A stretch of DNA of 64,000 bases from Trametopsis cervina (Eukaryota > Basidiomycota > Agaricomycetes > Polyporales > Irpicaceae). A program made the position numbers and the translations under genes. Location of the stretch: positions 473,186 through 537,185 of the forward strand of contig MU278361.1 in NCBI GenBank assembly GCA_022385755.1, written 5' to 3'. The notes beneath the pieces were generated by a model, which ran no database searches, had not been told where the DNA came from, and was given only the letters and a program-made list of their open reading frames with translations. Below, piece after piece: positions 12,601-23,957 of the stretch (within the stretch, counting starts at the first letter, position 1; the number at the start of each line of letters is the position of its first letter).

Positions 12601-15600
12601 AGGATCGCGACCAGCCTATCCAACGTCTGAGAGGGATCCAGAGCCTTGCTCTGTTCAAGTGGTTTATCTGTTGGGGAGCCGGTGGCCGAGATCTCAGGGG
12701 GGAAGTATGCTTTTTGCTGTGAAGAAAAAGGAAAGAGCATGTGAGCAGAAGTCAGAAGCATACTTTAGGCTATACTTACTACCAGAGACGACATCGCACC
12801 AACTGCTGCATTGGACAGCGCACGAGTCTCTGTCTGGAACCGCTGAATGAGCTCTGCTTGTGCCACAGGATCTTGATAAGACCTTGCAGCGGCTGTCTGC
12901 ATGAACACCAGTCGTTTCTTCACAGCATCTGACTGCTTCCCTAGCTGACACCACTCTTCACATAAGCGGTACAAAGAAAGGTGCATACCGGGTGGTATGA
13001 AGCGATCAACGTCATTCAAAGAAGACAGACCGTCAAAAAAGCGCTCCAGCGCCCCACAAAAGTAACGGCGCAGCCGCTGCAATGAGAAGAGATCCCGCTG
13101 CTCAGGTGCAGATAGGAAGGCTTGTGTGGTACGGATATACTTCAAGATATGGATCAGAGCAGTCTGCTTCCCGGATGCGCGTTGTTGAGGGAGCATGTGA
13201 GCCGTTAGGAAGTATATGCTAGCCACGGCGGAGAGGAATCGCTCTTGGCGGCGTATGCGACCAACAGAGGTGATCGAACTCTTGGTCCGTGCATCATCGT
13301 AGAGCTGACGCGACGTTAGCATGCTAAGGTCCTCCAGCAAATAGGAGTAGCCGGACGCGGGGAGTGAGCTAATGCATGAGACGGCCGCGTCACGGAACAC
13401 TGTTGAGTCAGAATCCAAGAAGGGACCAAGATATCTGAATAACTCGCGTGACGTATTGAAGCCTTCTCGGTCTGCAGTGAGTTCTGAGCGAACGCGGGCA
13501 TGATCCCGGGCCGAAGAAGGGAGCGGTCGTCTTTCTACTTGCGCGGTGGTGCAGATGAGTTTCACCCACATGTGCCATTGCTGTACCGAATGTCTGTGCT
13601 CAGATAGTAGTTTGATTCCATCCTTCTCTCCGATAGAAAGAGAGCGAGAAGGAGTAGCAGGGACGCCTTTGACACTGACTCCTGACATTTGAAGAATAAA
13701 GGCATGATATCGAGTGACTGCAGCGACCAGTTTTTCACGGAAATCAAGGAGCGATTGTGAGTGATCATCGGCGAAGGATTGCACCAGGGTAGGAAAGATA
13801 TGTTTCCACAATGCGCGGTCGATGCCATCTTCACTTTCGGCCATACGGAGAGCAGCATCGACCTGGTCCGATTTACGCCACTCCTCTAAGCGGGCTAGTT
13901 CATCTGCATCCAGGATATTGGTTTGGTCTTGCATGTATGATCTGGGCGCCTTCCCCAGTAAAGCGTCTATGACACTGATTCGAGGGGTTGTTGGAATTTC
14001 GACCGGAGAGGATGACGATTCCGGTTCCATATGCTCTCGTAGCTTGCCTAGAAGCCGGACCGTCTTCACCCCAGCACTATATACGGATCGCCTTGTATAT
14101 GACAACATGAAGAGAGATGCCGCCTCGATATCTTTGACGCAATAGAGGATCGTCTCTTTTTCCGAGCTGGTGAGTGTGTTCTTCGGGCGGCCGAGGATAT
14201 GATTGAGCCACTTGGTCAGAACGAGCGTCCATACATTGAGAACGCGGGAAGACTCAAGAACGAGTTGCAGGCCTGTGCCTTCAGTCGCAATCGCTTGAGG
14301 GTCGAATACGACAGCGTAGAAGCGTGACAACAAAGCTGAAGAGTTCGCGAAATCGGCCGCACATCTTTCCAGAGCTAATGAAGCAGCTTTACAGATGCCA
14401 GGTTCGACGTGAACGATCCCGCGCAGGAGCATATCACACGCTGTGTCGAATGGTAGAGATGGATGGAGGCATCGAGGCCACGACCTGAAGCAGAGCTCCA
14501 AGGCAGTAATCTGGGGAACAAATTGCATAGGGTAAGCGACAGAACCCTCTGGATGTTGACGGATGACAAAGTTGTGAGCTTCTTCATACGAAGGGTTCAA
14601 CTGGGTCGCAGACCACGTGTCGTCCAGGACAGACATCTTCCCGACTGACTGATAACAAAGGGTAGCAATTGTCTTGATCACTGCTGCACTGCGTTCCAAA
14701 AGGTCACTCCATCCAGACTTGAGGGTCGATGGATCAAGAATCTCGGAGGATGTTGGAAAATCTGCAGGCGGTGGTGGTTGTGTAAAATCGAGTTCTGAGG
14801 GCCAACAGGGCGTCGATTCCTCCTTCTCCAACAAACGAAGAGAAAGCAGGATGGCTTGTATGGCAATGGTCATTCTCTCCGGGGCGAGGTGAGCGGAAAG
14901 GGTGTTCGACTGGGAAGACTTCACATGGCGTTCCTGCAACAGCTCCAGGCACAATTCGCTACCGTAATCCAGCTGGCGCGAGAGGATGCAATGAACAAGA
15001 TAACCAAATATCTCCACGCGATCTTCTGAGGGCACTATGTGGATTCGATTGGGAGGGAAGAAATGTTTCATGAGCGCCTCGAGTTTGAGCGTGATGGTGG
15101 AACCGGGTTCGTGGCACCGATAGAGATAAGTCCACACTAAGCGCAAAGTACCGTTCAACACGGGTGTACGGCATGGTTTGTCCTTTCATACGCGCATAAA
15201 TGTACTGGTCAGGAAAGGCTTAGCGAGACCGTTACCTTCAATTTTCCCAACCCTGCCTCGAGGCAGGCACTCCAGTTCCGAAGAAAATAGTCTCTGGGAG
15301 CGACACATAGAGAGACGACAGACAATGGATATGCTATATGCCAATAGCGGGGTTTGTTTGCCATAGCTTGCGCCTTGGGATAGATGATTTCGATGGCTTT
15401 CGCCCATTGCGGGTGATTAACCTCAGCCTGGGCGGTCTGATGTGTATCGTTAATATACAGTGTGTTCGCAGTTAGTGTACAATCTTACCTTTGCTATCGT
15501 ATACAACAGATGGATCAGAGATTCAGCAAACGCAGATTTCAATCGATTCCCATGAGCGTTTTCGAACGCCTTTGACAAAGACTCCATGAATTCAGCAGCT

Positions 15601-17248
15601 TCTTCGAAATTCTCCGGAGGCCAGACCTGTTATATGTTCGAGCGGTAAATTTGAAGGATCCGGTGGTGGTACATCGAGCTCACCTTCAATTGGACCTTCC
15701 TCAGGCCTTTCACCAGGTACTCGTACTTGAGGTCTGCATCTTTCGGCACCTGGCCGGCGGATACGGGTGCTAATTCAGCCAGAAACCTGTCTGTAACGCT
15801 CTCGAATCTGCTTTGTTTAGTCTAAGGCCCTTCTACACTTACGGAGGACTCACCGCACATTTGCCAAATTGCCTAGCAAAGTAGCAAAAAGTTCAGCATT
15901 GGCACGGTGGTTGGCCGATTGTGTGAGCCCTTTCACATCAGGTTGCCTGAATTGGTTAAATGCTAATTCTTCCAATCTATTTCCCACAGCCTCCGGAAGA
16001 GCGTCCTTCGAGAGATTTTGAGTCGAAGCAATCAAAGCCCTACACATGATGTAAACGGAGGCGGAAGATCTTCGATCTGTAACGAATGGATCATTCATGC
16101 GTGCCGCCTTCGTCTGGGAGCGAAGAGGATGGTCAGCATTGCCATCAACCTGGCTCTTCCTCCAACGCATAACCGAGTCTATGACTGGTTTTGCATGTTG
16201 CTGTGCAATCTTCCCTAGCGATCGTAGTAGCTCATCGAATTTCGCATCTACACCTGGACCCATGTGACTTTCAAGCGAGACTTCACGATCCTAAGCCAGC
16301 AGCAATGTTCAGTTGACGCAATATGCAGGATGGATATGTCACATACTGAAGGTTGATGCACGTAATCATGTATGAGCTGCTCCGCTGAAGCAGCAAACCG
16401 AATAAATACGGCATGTAACGCGAAGTCCGAAGGAGTGCGAGCGTCCACGATAATCTTATCTTCGTCAATGGCCATGTCTTCTCTGGAATATCCACCATAC
16501 GCAGATGGAACGCGAGGAACAGGAGGCGGCGAAAGAGAAGGAGTATATTGTAGGCCATGTCCATGATCGCTACCTGGATCAGAGCTGTGGAAGATAGACC
16601 CCGAATGGGAGTGTTGTGACTTGTTATATGCATGGCTTTTGGACCTTACTTGAGCGGGACGTGATTTCGATTCTGAAGCAGGAGTAGACGGACGAAAATG
16701 CGGTGGACTCGAATGTATGGAGGGTCGGCCTGGTACATGTTGGGCCAGAGAAGACGTAGACCGGTTGAAAGGATTCTTCAGCACGGGATACGCCTGGTAA
16801 TCAAGGGATGGTACAGGAGGTGCTACCTCGGCTGATTTCGCGCTCTTGAAAGGATTCCGAAGGGATGGGAAGGAAGACTTTCTGGTAAACGGAGATGTGC
16901 TCGTGGTTGTAGCGACGGACGACTGCGCAGAGTGCGCAAAGGGAGCTTTGAACTTGCGTGATGTATGATGCACAGAATGTCCGGAATCCTCAGAAGTGAC
17001 TGAGTCGCCTCTCGAGTGGAAGAAACTCCTCTCTCCACGGTCCCCTGTGGGTGCTGGGGTGGTGGGAGATTCTTGTCCTGAGCTGAAGCCGCCCCACAAG
17101 CCCCCGCGTCCTATTACTGGTGTCGAGAAATCCTCTTCCTCGTCAAAGTCTTGACCAACGATCAGATGATATTACACTTCGGTTGAGCGTCATATTGAGG
17201 TGAGTAACGCGCACCTGGAATAGTAATTTGCACCGCATCAGAGCTCAT
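9673..17248 (-). CDS. mor2: Cell morphogenesis scaffold, Mor2/Tao3/Furry family
   Basis: Giant HEAT-repeat-like scaffold that supports NDR kinase (Orb6/Cbk1) signalling in polarised growth. Exons read on the minus strand: 17248-17215 (MSSDAVQITIP), 17149-16347, 16290-about 15854, two short exons within 15800-15490, about 15431-15236, 15182-12780, 12716-12565 and 12514-9673. These give about 2,400 residues, the usual family size. The first ~270 residues are Ser/Pro-rich and disordered. The conserved N-terminal domain follows: HAVFIRFAASAEQLIHDYV, GKIAQQHAKPVIDSVMRWRKSQ, VNHPQWAKAIEIIYPKA, YPLSVVSLCVAPRDYFLRNW, then TLRLVWTYLYRCHEPGST and LMKHFFPPNR. Long helical central and C-terminal regions end in a Ser/Asp-rich tail. 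Junction phases agree where checked (NYGK/KALRT at 12565/12514). It is convergent with the F-box gene. Confidence 0.92.
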
Positions 17249-17916
17249 CTTTACGTGCACCCAATCTAAAACACAAAAGCCCACTAAGAAGGAAGAAAAA
17301 AAAGAAGGAATATTCTAAGAGAATGAAAAAGGTCGTGGATGGTCGTGAACTGGTAGCGCCACTGGTAGTTACTCTTCGCTGGTGTGACGCAAGTGACGGA
17401 TATCAAACGAAGGTCACGGAGCTTTGTGGCGCTAAACGCCTTGAGATCCGTGATTGGAGCTGCACACCAATTACCACTCGGTTACAGCGTCTGACCAACG
17501 AATTCATCGGTATTGTGATGTCTTTAGATATATGACTGCAATTAATAGTGTGTATTTGGTTGCATTAACTAGGTAGCATCGTTCATTTCCACCACAGAGT
17601 AAGGCTACTGAAGAATACCGTATAAAAGATCGAAGGGAAGGTAGGATCTATGTAACGCAGGTCGAAGCTCTGCGAAAGAGAGCCAAATCCAGGAAGGATA
17701 CTGGGACTGAAGTCGATTAGGGTTTAAAATATGGCGATGAAATACGGGGATTTGTTGTGACAGTGTACAGTGGTTGGTGTTATAGGACTTTACATGTTTG
17801 ATAAGAATTATTGATTTGCTATTCCAGTAGGGTTTCTTGTATTGATGGATATACTAAAGCTGCTCTTATCAGCATATGAACCGGTATGTAGCATCATAGA
17901 CTCACAATGCATATGA
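17249..17916. other. Intergenic region upstream of the mor2 gene
   Basis: This stretch holds the mor2 promoter and the 3' region of the following minus-strand gene. It contains a purine-rich run (GAAGGAAGAAAAAAAAGAAGG around 17288-17308). No gene was recognised; small open frames here look random. Confidence 0.5.
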
Positions 17917-19584
17917 TTACCTGCCAGAGGCCAAGCTTGACCATGCGGCGGGCAATCCTCGTCTTCTCTTAGCTCCCGGTTGATCCATTCCCGGCATACC
18001 AAGGAATTCCAGACCGGACCCTTCATCGCTGGAAGTCCACCGATGCGTTCTTCTATCCCGAGAGCGAGTGCTTGCGGATGAGTTGTCATCATCGTCAAGA
18101 ATATACGGTTCCAGTGGACGCAGCGACGGATTTCGAAGTCCCCGGGCGCTCTCGCTTCGATGTAAGTGTTGCCTAAGGCTACGAATCGACTTCTGCCTCT
18201 TGGGGGGTACGAGTAACTGAGCAAGATCGAGCTCGCCATCGTCTTCATCCTCCTCTGAATCCCAATCCTCCCCTGAACCAGACGGAATGCGCTTCCCATC
18301 TATCCACTGAGGACTACAAGAGTCGTTCTCCAGCAGAGTGCTTGCAAGCGACGGAACTGAATCCCGATCTTCGCCCTGTGGCCGACGGGGAAAACCCGAT
18401 CGACTAGCCCTTCGCGGCTTGCCCATTCTATCCGTAACGTAGGTAAGTCGTTCTCCTACTCGCGATGATGATCTTGAAGACGGCGCAGATCGGCATACAA
18501 CCACTGCCGTATTTACAGCACCTGGAGCTGTTTGTGATCGAAGCGAGCCCATTGGTCGCACCTTGTTCGTGTGATCGGTCAGGGCTAGCTGCGAGTGTGT
18601 GCGATGTTGGGCGCGAGGGGCTTGGGCACGATTCGAAGGCCTTGGCTGGCCAACGTGTGCTCCAGCTGAAGGTGCGCCAAGCACTGCCTTCGACACGCTG
18701 TCGAGCCAATTTGACGGCAATGGTGGATGTTGCTCGTTGGCCGAATCGGTGCTATAGGGCCTACGAGACATCATGTCTAACGCATCTTTGTGCGGAACAG
18801 AACGCTGGTCCTTGTTGATATTCGGCGTTGAAGACATGTGGCGTAGGTACCCTTGGGCAGCTGATATCTGCGCGTACGCACGTAGGCTCTCCGAGGCCGA
18901 TGGCTGGGGGCGTAGCTGCTGATCAGGAGGAAGGGAGAGACGACCTCTTCCCGTTCTGGGGCTCCCATGTCTTGAACTACTAAGCAAGCTTGAAGGGTCC
19001 TTGGGATAGGTAGGATCGGAGGGAAGAGCCTTCGTACGTCCGGCAAGGGGAGAAGGAGGCATCGACCGTGCTTGTATTGCATCCCCTTTCGCCTCTTCTG
19101 GAGTCAAATGTTCTTGGCTACGGTTCATCCCCGGGACCCATCCAGCTAAATACTCAACCACCGCACCAACTCTACTCGTCGTCCTACTGCCTTCGTCGCG
19201 TCCCCGTTCGATCTTGTCCGTCTCCGGCGTAAAGATTCTCGTCTCCTTATATCCCGCCTCCCGTAGCAAGTCCTCCATAGCTTCATAGGTCCGCGACTTC
19301 CCTCGTTTGTGTAGCGGTACTCGCGTAGAATCTCGAGAGATGCCTGCTGGGTAGCGAGAGTTCACACGACCTCGTCCTGGAGAAGGTGGGGCCGTTTGCA
19401 ATGGAGGGGAAGGTTCCGTAAGCTCCGTTGCAGAGTCCGTTGCAGGTTTGGGAGGCAGTGTAGTTTCTCCAGTCGGTTTCTACGCGTATGTCGGTTGTTA
19501 ATGGCTGCTGACCTTGGAATACCGCGTCGCACTTACGTTCAAGAGGCGCGTCGCCCTCATCTGAGGCGTTGATGGCCGCGACAT
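17917..19584 (-). CDS. Disordered Ser/Arg-rich protein of unknown function
   Basis: I do not recognise this family. Exon 1 (19584-19537, MSRPSTPQMRATRLLN) joins exon 2 (19479-17917) in phase across a 57-bp GT-AG intron, giving 536 residues. The protein is almost entirely low complexity: Ser, Pro, Arg and Gln, with an acidic run near residue 400 (EDWDSEEDEDDGELDLAQLL). One patch near residues 80-105 (TYEAMEDLLREAGYKETRIFTPE) looks folded and may be the conserved element. Its C-terminus has KRRRG, a possible nuclear-localisation patch. Codon use is ordinary for the window and the frame is open for 521 codons, so it is very probably a real gene. It is divergent from the CBS-domain gene. Confidence 0.75.
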
Positions 19585-20075
19585 GTCCTTACACACGCAG
19601 TTCTAGGTATTGTGTGCTCGTTATGCCCTAGAGAGCACAAGTAGAAAAGATCGAACAAGGCAGCCAGGGTGATACACGCGAGAAATCTGTCGTTGGTGAT
19701 GAGGGATGGGGAAGAGCCGCCTCTGCGCCTACGTATGGCCGGATCAATAATAATCTATTACCGCGTAAGTAGCATTTGTAATGTTCACAACCCATGCTAA
19801 CAAAAGCCGTTTACTATGGCTTACTAATCATAAGGCTTGATCTCATGAGGGACTTTCCAGCTTACGACATAATCACAACGATGTTTTATGCCAGTCTGCC
19901 GTTCATGAAAGACAGCCACTAGACCTTCCACTAAAAACAGCCGACTATGAGCTTCATAGCGCCTTTCCTCTCGCCCGAATTGTCAGAGATGGCATGATCG
20001 ACGATATACAACGCCAAATGGCCTGATTTTACTTACGCTTAACCATCGTTTTCGTCTTTGACTGTCACCATCCTC
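19585..20075. promoter_or_regulatory. Divergent promoter region
   Basis: A 491-bp gap between divergent start codons at 19584 (-) and 20076 (+). It must contain both promoters. No specific element stood out. Confidence 0.4.
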
Positions 20076-20842
20076 ATGTCTACTTCGACGTCTTCAGCTG
20101 TTTCAGTGCCTTCAATGTCTGAGGACAAGTATCGCGGTGCTGTTGTGGAAGTACGCTACCTGCTGACCGTCACGAACTGCCTTACTCACTGTGGCTTCGG
20201 TATCCTCTCTTGCATACGTTGCTGTTCTCTAGGATTTGCAACTGTCACCTGCATTTGCGCTGCCCTCGGACGAAGCAATCTCGCGAGCGATCGAACTGGC
20301 GTACGAACGCGATTTCTCACAAATACCGTCCGTTTGACTACTTGGTTCCTCATCAAGAAATGCTGAATGACTGCTCAGTGTTCTAGATCGCCAACGCAGG
20401 CCGCTTGGGTACATCGATGTCTCCGCATTGAAAGCAAAATGGGAAGGAGGTGAAGCTAATCCGGTGAGTAATCGTGCCGACCACCCGTATCCGCCACTGA
20501 TATCCTACCCACGGGCCTATTAGGATGATAAAGTGTTCAAATACACCATCAAATTCAAGCGAGAACCATCGGTACGATACGTTGTTATCACGCCGTGGAC
20601 GCCGCTTGCCGAACTCGAGTTATTCTTGCAAGACAAGCTATTTGCACTAGGTATGACTCGTAGACATGTGGCAATGTTCGAGAGGCTCATGAATGTGAAT
20701 GACAGTTACGGACGGGGAGCGGAAATTTGTTCTGGGCGTAGCAACGAAACAGGACCTCGAGGTGGGTCTGTCTGCCATACTACCTCTACAATTTCACCAC
20801 TGACCGAATGACCAGAGTTTTGTCACTCGTCGTGGATTCTAG
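20076..20842 (+). CDS. Small CBS-domain protein
   Basis: Predicted soluble protein with a CBS-pair fold, which normally binds adenosyl nucleotides as a regulatory module; its partner is unknown. Six exons splice in phase: 20076-20150, 20233-20327, 20379-20463, 20524-20650, 20706-20761 and 20816-20842, giving 154 residues. Evidence for CBS motifs is the first-repeat sequence AISRAIELAYERDFSQIPVLD.QRRPLGYIDVSALK and the second-repeat YVVITPWTPLAELELFL...FALVTDGERKFVLGVATKQDLESFV. Both have the typical 'helix, then IPVLD, then GY/GV-strand, then helix' order. The protein has no catalytic domain. The start is the first ATG in frame; a TTG 18 bases upstream is not credible as a start. Confidence 0.88.
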
Positions 20843-21201
20843 CTTCTTCCATGTAAAGCTAGCTTTGGATTCTCAAATTGTATCATAGAAGGCGTAGGTC
20901 TCTCCCTTGACATATCTAATGCCCTGCATCAACCTTTCGCCTCCAGTCATGACCCCACTGACAGTTAACTACGGTCTTGCTGTCTGCTGGTAGGTGTCTT
21001 CTATGATTACATGTTATGTATCGTTTACTATAACAATCATGTGTGAGACAACAGCGAAGAGAATTACACGGGAATACTGATACTACAAATAAACTACACT
21101 AGATCAGAGATGGGGTAAATGAGCATCAAGCAGAGCGAAATGAGGGATGCCTGGGTATCTGATCAAGGTGATGAGTAGAGCACTCTGCTCGTAACCTGAT
21201 G
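20843..21201. other. Convergent intergenic region
   Basis: 3' untranslated regions of the CBS-domain gene (+) and the receptor gene (-). No gene was recognised. Confidence 0.5.
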
Positions 21202-23333
21202 TCACAAGTAGATGCTGCTGCAGAGGAACCGGTGCGCGACCGACATACACACGAGCAACGCCGGCATCCACGCTATTAACAACAGCGCTACATGTTGAGT
21301 TCCCAGCCGCGTTGGAGTAGTCCGTCCAGAGAAAATGTCGATCAGCGTGCTTATGGCTGCCAACACTTGCGTCAACGATAGCAACAGTTGGAATACCACG
21401 GTACGTCTAAGGCGAGGGTCCGACTCCGGTAAGTCGTCTATCCACGGCGGCTCTGCGGTGTCCATCATGATCATCAGTCTCAAATGCCAACAGCAGATTG
21501 ATGAACTTTAGATTGACTTACGTCCGGACGATCGTCGTATTCTAGGATGGGGAGGAAAGGCGTACGCCCCGGGTTCTTCGTCCTCGGCGACAGCATAGTC
21601 ATAGGCAACTTTGCTTGGTGAGTCTCGGTCTGAGTCCTTCGCCCAGCGCAACGGACCGCTAACGGCATCGTCCAGGTCGTTCAGATCGATATCGTACGGT
21701 CTAATCTGCAGGGAGGAATCATCCTTCTCATTATCGGGACCGCCGTTGTTTGGACTGGTAGGCGTGACAGGAAAAAGGACGGCATGGTACTGCGACTCGG
21801 CGCGCGAGGGGGAGTTGAATATGATAGGGGAAGGAGGGCCTTGATATGAGGCGTGTCGACTTCGGTCTTGAACCTGTATAGAGGAGATTCTGGACTGTGT
21901 AGTGAACTGGCTGAGTGCACTGGCACTCCTGCTGCCTGCAGGAACGGGAGCTTGGAATGCACCATGATCGGTGGATGAATTGTATCTTGAGTGTTTCGAT
22001 CCCGACCGTGCTCGGCCCGTCTCGGGGAGCAGCGCCTTGGACATACGAAGAGATGAAGGAGTGAGTCGAGGGGAAGGCTTGCCACCTGAAGCGGGCGAGG
22101 TTGTGTGGATATTCAATTGTACACTCATCTCGCCATCTAAGGGACGTCTACGGCGGCGATTCGGAAGGGAGGTGAGAGTGCTGTTATTGTACATACCGCG
22201 AAACGGTGCAGGTGCTTCGGTCGGTGTGTGGACGGAAGCAGCCCTCATAAGGCGTGTGGCGGTAAAGCAGGAGAGGAAGAATGACGGTATAACAAGTATG
22301 AGTGAGGTGCCGGCGTATCCAAAAAGGCGAATCCTGAGTGGGGGTGTCAGTCGCTCCTAGAACGGCGGTGAAGTATACACACACCAGATATACTGTGTTA
22401 CATCACAACCCAGGGTATGCGTCGGCTGAATAGCGTCAAACCTCAAAGAGAGACCTAGATTTAAACCAAATATTGTTGCAGGAAAAAGGAGTGTAAGGAA
22501 TATCCTAGAGGGGATGCTGGATGCTCTTCGAGAGTATGTGAGCGATGGAACATGGTCAGTTTGGCACGGCATAGACAAACATTACGAAGGCTTTATTGAG
22601 CTGAGAGTGTTTGAGAACAACGCTTGCAGTGCTTATGGACATTATTGTGCACAACCCAGCCAAGGCGGACCATGAAGTGTGCGTCAAGGAACTCTGGGCT
22701 TTAGATCAAACTCGCCGTAAGACATCAGATATACAAGGCACAGAAAATACTGAGTTTACCTATGCAGAATGCGTGAGGCATTCTGAGAGGATCCATCTTC
22801 CATGCTAAGCCTGTGGAATGGGTCAATGCTGCGCTGCCCGCTTCCCCTGTATATTCTTACCTATGTCGAATATCACCTGCAACACCGTATTCGCGGTTCC
22901 GTAGAGAACAAGCATCCATATCGGAACCAGGAAAAGCCGCTGGTAAATGGGCAAAACAATCCAGCTACTTAGCAGGCCTACGAGATAAATGGTCGAAGGA
23001 TGCGAAGGAACAAAGTCAGATTCGAATATTGATGCTTAATTTAGTTGGCGCCCTGAGTGAATGGGTACAGACGTACCTGAGACCGAGAGCACGAACCACA
23101 CCACCTTCCAACCGAACGGCAGCATGCTGGCAGTCAAGGAGGAGCGGATGGGCCCGCCAGCTTGTGTTAGAGCTGCTCTACGCAGCAGGGGATGGTAAAG
23201 GAGAAGAAGGAACCCGCTGGTCAAAGTAATCACTGGCCGGGAGTGTATCGACCTCGTGTAGGATAGCCGCTCACCGACGGACCCATTTCGGCAGGTACGA
23301 TCCAACGTCCTGCACACTGGCCGCGGCCATCAT
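21202..23333 (-). CDS. Seven-transmembrane GPCR-like receptor with long cytoplasmic tail
   Basis: Predicted plasma-membrane receptor of a GPCR-like family seen in basidiomycetes; the ligand is unknown. The start is placed at the double ATG (23333 or 23330, MMAAASVQDVGSYLPKWVRR). Short exons downstream encode hydrophobic segments: GWKVVWFVLSVSGLLSSWIVLPIY, LFLVPIWMLVLYGTANTVLQ, a loop KMDPLRMPHAFCI, SWSALAGLCTIMSIST, RIFLTLLFPATIFGLNLGLSL, a cysteine-containing loop LGCDVTQYIW, and RLFGYAGTSLILVIPSFFLS. A Ser/Arg-rich tail of about 240 residues follows, with a final exon (21483-21202) adding another hydrophobic stretch (VVFQLLLSLTQVLAAISTLI...VALLLIAWMPALLV). The loop pattern 'MDP.R.P.AFCI ... 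LRFDA.QP... CD.T' matches the family as I remember it. Exon edges in 22350-22600 are uncertain. Confidence 0.7.
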
Positions 23334-23957
23334 TCCATCAGGCACTAGTCTTTCCTGGGAGAGGTGCGTCTGTGGATCCCATTGTCCGCTTTCCTTTTAA
23401 CTCTCAAGATCCCAGACGCGCTCATAACGTGCAGTATATGCTGGTGCCGACTTCAGTATTGCGAACGACTAAGAATGAGGACAAACCAGACAAGACCGAA
23501 ACACCGTGTGTGTTGACAGGCCCGACCTGGCGGTCATACAGTAAGTGAACCCTTTCGACGCGCCTGCCTCGGCGTTCTTCGGAGGGATCCACATCGGTCG
23601 CAGTCGACCCGTCAAGCCACAATCATGCAGGGAGAGAGTCAAGAGCTAGACGCAATGTCATTCCACTGTGCCACGACCATCCAAGCACCAAGACTTCCAT
23701 CCAGTGAGACCATGCTAGCCTGATAACGTCATTGGTCATGACAACGCTACTGTAAGTTCAGTACATGGGATGCAGACACGACGGTACTTATCTGCACGTA
23801 TTGCGCAGCCCGAAAAAAAGAAACACCAATCAGACTGCATACCGCGTTGGTCATGAAACGTATCTCCTCCGAGGCGCCTTCATAATTATGCCATCTGAAC
23901 AGTGTCATTTCAACATCCAAGCCTAGAAGCCTATCCAATTGGCGTACCGTACATTAT
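23334..23957. other. Intergenic region upstream of the receptor gene
   Basis: 624 bp between the receptor start and the 3' end of the PTEN-like gene, both on the minus strand. Open frames here are short and lack recognisable motifs. It should contain the receptor promoter. Confidence 0.5.

Noticed and set aside
17286..17310. Purine-rich run
   Set aside because: Ordinary low-complexity sequence in an intergenic region; no further structure.
22813..23229. 138-codon plus-strand frame
   Set aside because: Antisense to the receptor's membrane-segment exons; composition is not protein-like.
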